From UBA11855 sp964591705 (lineage in GTDB: Archaea; Thermoproteota; Bathyarchaeia; Bathyarchaeales; Bathycorpusculaceae): a stretch of DNA of 6,838 nt. The translations under genes were made by a program, and so were the position numbers. Position 1 is the first letter of the stretch. Every line of letters starts with the position of its first letter. The notes beneath the pieces were generated by a model. That model searched no databases. It saw nothing but the letters and a program-made list of their open reading frames with translations, and was not told the DNA's origin. The stretch is taken from contig CAZQCX010000066.1 in the NCBI GenBank assembly GCA_964591705.1, forward strand, positions 1 to 6,838, in the 5' to 3' direction. Positions 3,889-6,838 of this stretch are shown piece by piece.

Positions 3889-6447
3889 ATGCAAAAATCA
3901 AGAAACAAGACAGCTACAACAATTGCAATGTTACTAGTATCAACTATTGCTTTAACGCTCATTGCCTTACCAGCTGCTAACGCACAACTAAATGTCCCGT
4001 ATGTAAGCACTGGCAAGCAGAAGACTTATGCCTTCATTGGCGCTACTCCAAATCCGGTGGGCGTTGGTCAAGAAGTGCTTCTTCACATTGGAATAACGCA
4101 GCAGCTAGCGAGCGCAGCTCTAGGCTGGTACAGTTTAAGCGTGACTATTGAAAGACCTGACGGCAAAGTAGACACCATAAGCGACATCACGACTGATTCA
4201 ACGGGTGGAACAGGCCGAGTATACGTGCCTACGATGGCCGGCAACTACACTTTGCAGACTCACTTCCCTGAACAACGCATGCCGACTACAGTGTCGGCAG
4301 GAACTTTCAACTTCCTTACTGTTCCCGCGAACACGACGATGTTAGCAAGCAGTAGCCCGAAACTGACGCTCATCGTAACAGAAGAACAACGGCAGTATTA
4401 TCCTGGCGTGCCACTTCCATCTGAATACTGGACTCGCCCCATAAACGCACAGCTCAGAGAATGGTCGCAGATTGCAGGAAGTTCTTGGCATGATGATACG
4501 TTCAATGAGGCACCAGAGAGTCCGCATATACTGTGGACAAGACCGCTAACGACAGGAGGACTCGTCGGAGGAGAACTTGGTAATTCAGGAGAGGCTAGCA
4601 TTTACTCATTCGAACACGGAGATGCATACGAAGGCAAATATGCAGGTCGACTAATCCTCGCTGGAAAACTTTACTACCAAGCCGGCGCCTACGACCGCCC
4701 GAGGTTGTGGCATTGTGTAGACCTACGTACCGGTGAACTGCTATGGTCTAAAACCTTTCTAGACAACCAATCGATAGCGTTCGGTCAACTATTTCATTGG
4801 ACCTCATACAACTATCACGGCACTTTCGCATACTTGTGGGTGACTGTTGGCACTACTTGGACAGCGTTTGACGCCTTCACTGGAGAATGGGTGACTACCT
4901 TCACGAACATGCCTTCGGGTACCAGAATAGAGGGTCCACTAGGTGAGCAATACATATACTCGATTAGCCTAACGACAGCCAGGATGACTCTGTGGAATAT
5001 GAGTGCTTTTGTCTCAATGGCAGGTAGTTTTGGAAGTGCGTTCACGCTAAGACAGTTTGACGCGTCATCTGGACATGTACAGACAGTGTTAACAAATGGA
5101 ACTTTAGGGGCAATATCCTATACAGCCGCAACAAATACAACAGCGGCAGCGCGTGTGGCGCGTGCAACGGCGTTGAACTTTACGTTCCCAACGGGCTTAG
5201 CGGGAAGCGTCCGCGCAGTTACACTTGGCGACAAAGTCATCGGCGGTACCTTTAACCAAACGCACGTTATCAATTGGGCTTTCAGCTTGAAACCAGGGCA
5301 AGAGGGACAATTGCTGTACAATAAAGCTTTGGCGGCACCCGCTGAATGGTATGCAGGCAACCAAAGCTTGAGTTGGTCTACGCAATTAGCCGCGAACATT
5401 GGGCTCGTATGGAGCAAAGAGGCGTTAACACATTGGGCCTACGATCTCACAACAGGAGACTACCTATGGAAAACTGAGGTACCGCAGAACTACTTGGACA
5501 TATACAGCATCGGTCGCCGCATCGAGTATGGCAAGATGTACTCAGTTGGTCAGGCAGGCATTCTATACTGCTGGGATGCCACGAACGGCAAGCTCCTCTG
5601 GACCTACGGTGCCACCGACCCCTACTCAGAATTCTTATGGGGTCCTCACTGGTCCCAAGACCTTCTGTTTATTCAAGGGGGCAAAATCTACCTGTTCCAT
5701 AGCGAGCACTCGCCTGTGAATCCATTGTTCCGCGGTGCACCAGCAATCTGCCTTAACGCTAATGACGGAACGGAAATATGGCGTGTGGATGGGCTGTTCC
5801 GCAAAACCGACTGGGGTGGAAGCCCAATCATGGGTGATAGTGTCATTGCAATGTACAACAGCTACGACCAGCGGGTATACGCTATTGGCAAGGGACCAAG
5901 CGCTATGACTGTGGAAGCACCGATGGCTGCAATCACGCTGGGGTCAAGTGTTGTGATCCGCGGCAAAGTAACTGATGTATCCCCTGGCACAAAGCAGACT
6001 TCTGTGACTCTGCGCTTTCCAAACGGGGTTCCAGCAGTGTCTGACGAAAGCCAAGGCGAATGGATGAAATATGTCTACGCTCAGTTCGAACGTCCGAAGG
6101 ATGTTAAAGGTGTTGACGTTACTATTAGCGTGTTAGACTCAAACGGAAACTACAGGGATATTGGCACTACTACGGCTGACTCTGACGGCTTCTTCAAGCT
6201 CAAGTGGACACCCGACATAGAAGGAGAATACACAGTATACGCTTCATTCCCCGGCTCTGCCTCATACTACCCCTCACATGCAACAAGCGCATTCACAGTT
6301 GATCCAGCACCGCCGCCACCTGCTGAGCCTGAACCAGAACCACCATCAATGACTGACACATACGTTCTGGGCATGGGCATCGCAATAATAATCGCTGTCG
6401 TCATTGTCGGCGCAGTACTCGCGCTGATACTGCGGAAACGTGCATAA
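3889..6447 (+). CDS. Cell-surface PQQ-like beta-propeller protein with Ig-like domains and C-terminal anchor
   Basis: This is an 852-aa exported protein. Residues 1-32 are a signal peptide with likely cleavage after ANA32. An Ig-like strand domain follows (about 50-150; TPNPVGVGQEVLLHI, AGNYTLQTHF). A beta-propeller spans about 180-665 with repeated PQQ-like D-x-x-(T/S)G-x-x-x-W motifs near residues 272 (VDLRTGELLW), 325 (FDAFTGEW), 387 (FDASSG), 517 (YDLTTGDYLW), 558 (WDATNGKLLW) and 619 (LNANDGTEIW). A second Ig-like domain covers about 672-803 (VVIRGKV, GEYTVYASFPGSASYYPS). A Pro/Glu linker (805-820) and a membrane helix (about 825-848) ending in RKRA complete it. At least nine N-x-S/T sequons suggest a glycosylated outer face. 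Such propellers usually bind partners or stabilise surface complexes; quinone-dependent enzyme activity is not implied. It appears intact and monocistronic. Confidence 0.85.
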   Translation: MQKSRNKTATTIAMLLVSTIALTLIALPAANAQLNVPYVSTGKQKTYAFIGATPNPVGVGQEVLLHIGITQQLASAALGWYSLSVTIERPDGKVDTISDITTDSTGGTGRVYVPTMAGNYTLQTHFPEQRMPTTVSAGTFNFLTVPANTTMLASSSPKLTLIVTEEQRQYYPGVPLPSEYWTRPINAQLREWSQIAGSSWHDDTFNEAPESPHILWTRPLTTGGLVGGELGNSGEASIYSFEHGDAYEGKYAGRLILAGKLYYQAGAYDRPRLWHCVDLRTGELLWSKTFLDNQSIAFGQLFHWTSYNYHGTFAYLWVTVGTTWTAFDAFTGEWVTTFTNMPSGTRIEGPLGEQYIYSISLTTARMTLWNMSAFVSMAGSFGSAFTLRQFDASSGHVQTVLTNGTLGAISYTAATNTTAAARVARATALNFTFPTGLAGSVRAVTLGDKVIGGTFNQTHVINWAFSLKPGQEGQLLYNKALAAPAEWYAGNQSLSWSTQLAANIGLVWSKEALTHWAYDLTTGDYLWKTEVPQNYLDIYSIGRRIEYGKMYSVGQAGILYCWDATNGKLLWTYGATDPYSEFLWGPHWSQDLLFIQGGKIYLFHSEHSPVNPLFRGAPAICLNANDGTEIWRVDGLFRKTDWGGSPIMGDSVIAMYNSYDQRVYAIGKGPSAMTVEAPMAAITLGSSVVIRGKVTDVSPGTKQTSVTLRFPNGVPAVSDESQGEWMKYVYAQFERPKDVKGVDVTISVLDSNGNYRDIGTTTADSDGFFKLKWTPDIEGEYTVYASFPGSASYYPSHATSAFTVDPAPPPPAEPEPEPPSMTDTYVLGMGIAIIIAVVIVGAVLALILRKRA

Positions 6448-6476
6448 ACAAGTGACCGTTGTCCAACACTCACTCC

Positions 6477-6487
6477 TTTTTTGTTTT
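6477..6487 (+). terminator. T6-G-T4 run after the beta-propeller gene
   Basis: A run of six T, one G and four T begins 30 bases after the TAA of the 852-aa gene. It fits an archaeal T-rich terminator, with no stem of note upstream. Confidence 0.5.
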
Positions 6488-6783
6488 CGTCAGATTTCAG
6501 GCTACCGTCTGTTTTTCGATGAACAGAAAATCCTTCTAGTGTATAGTCAGTGAACTCGGCAAGCTACGTCACAAGTTGAAATCGTTGACAGAAAAACAAA
6601 AGAGTAAGACTTCGTACTCGATAGAATGAGAAGAAGCTGGGTTTAAGCGTGAGCGCTTGCCAAATTGGGTCCTCCCGGACTGAAAGGAAATATAGAGAAA
6701 GGCAAAAGAGGCAAGAGCGAGAAAGAAGATTACCACTTTTCATTGAATACCTATTGCAGCTGCGGGAAACACAATATGGTTAT
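6488..6783. other. Gene-free stretch before the right terminal repeat
   Basis: I see no open frame with a credible start, no tRNA and no direct-repeat array here. Two small hairpins are possible: GAGTA/TACTC (6602-6606 and 6615-6619) and AAGCG-TGAG-CGCTT (6645-6658). The stretch 6660-6735 is purine-rich. On the minus strand the frame that enters from the right repeat stays open for 28 codons and stops at 6753-6751 (TAG), ending in residues ITILCFPQLQ. That may be the tail of something outside the window or chance. Confidence 0.4.
6645..6658. other. Short hairpin AAGCG-TGAG-CGCTT
   Basis: Five-base perfect arms around a 4-base loop inside the gene-free right end. It is too short to assign a role: it could be part of a small RNA, an element subterminal structure, or chance. 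Confidence 0.25.
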
Positions 6784-6838
6784 TAGGGGTGTGCAGAATT
6801 TTAAAGGCTTCTGAGCATGTTCTATTATGGAAGCCTGT
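6784..6838. repeat. Right copy of perfect 55-bp terminal inverted repeat
   Basis: This is the exact reverse complement of 1-55, with identity ending between 6784 and 6783. The inner flanks differ (TTATTTC on the left; AATAACC on the right when read inward), so no target-site duplication can be judged from inside. Read outward, the repeat begins TAGGGGTGTGCAG, which could be the outer tip of an insertion sequence lying beyond the window. That idea is not proven, as no transposase sequence is visible. Confidence 0.95.

Noticed and set aside
5118..5417. Minus-strand frames inside the beta-propeller gene
   Set aside because: They are antisense shadows of a clearly real coding frame, without a start context or a family pattern.
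3889..6447. PQQ-dependent dehydrogenase
   Set aside because: The repeats are PQQ-like propeller motifs only. I see no recognisable quinone-binding or catalytic residue set, and the Ig domains and C-terminal anchor fit a structural or binding surface protein.
6488..6783. tRNA, box C/D RNA or CRISPR in the right-hand gap
   Set aside because: There is no cloverleaf or T-arm pattern, no convincing paired C and D boxes, and no regularly spaced direct repeats; the hairpins are only five base pairs long.
1..6838. Autonomous transposon with its own recombinase
   Set aside because: No DDE, HUH, serine or tyrosine recombinase, or Cas1-like sequence, is visible in any frame. The end repeats alone do not show an autonomous element.

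Overview
The window looks like a piece of an uncultured archaeal genome, most like Bathyarchaeota/MCG or a near relative. The grounds are a TrmB-family regulator, an acetyltransferase resembling the one fused to an ABC ATPase in archaeal proteins (COG2401 type), and two exported proteins. One exported protein is a large PQQ-like beta-propeller held by a C-terminal membrane anchor, a layout common in archaeal surface proteins. The lineage is inferred from remembered family resemblance, not from a search.

Layout: a perfect 55-bp inverted repeat closes both ends (1-55 and 6784-6838). Just inside the left copy (about 56-751, +) lies the 3' part of a GNAT acetyltransferase gene. It has lost its 5' end at the repeat and carries an in-frame TAA at 620-622, after which the same frame continues to 751. 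Convergent to it, 2895-844 (-) encodes one long TrmB-family regulator of about 680 codons, broken into four reading-frame pieces by four frame changes near 2690, 2507, 2312 and 1962. Both left-hand genes therefore look like decaying pseudogenes. A short divergent intergenic region (2896-3007) holds a perfect 17-bp palindrome and an excellent Shine-Dalgarno sequence. To its right are two intact + strand genes for exported proteins: a 190-aa secreted protein of probable beta-barrel type (3008-3580) and an 852-aa surface-anchored beta-propeller (3889-6447). A possible 32-codon micro-ORF with a strong ribosome binding site sits between them. The last 336 bases before the right repeat carry a terminator-like T run and two weak hairpins but no gene I can support.

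Working together: the divergent regulator may once have controlled the exported protein beside it, since TrmB proteins often sit next to their targets, but its frame is now broken. The contrast between two broken genes on the left and a clean 852-codon frame on the right argues for real decay rather than uniformly poor sequence. I see no transposase, CRISPR, tRNA or rRNA. The end repeats are either the termini of a 6.8-kb element, the inner edges of two inverted copies of a larger repeat, or an assembly-graph effect, because 55 is a common assembly k-mer length. I found no convincing new multi-gene system; the boundary structure and the decayed regulator are the parts most worth following up.
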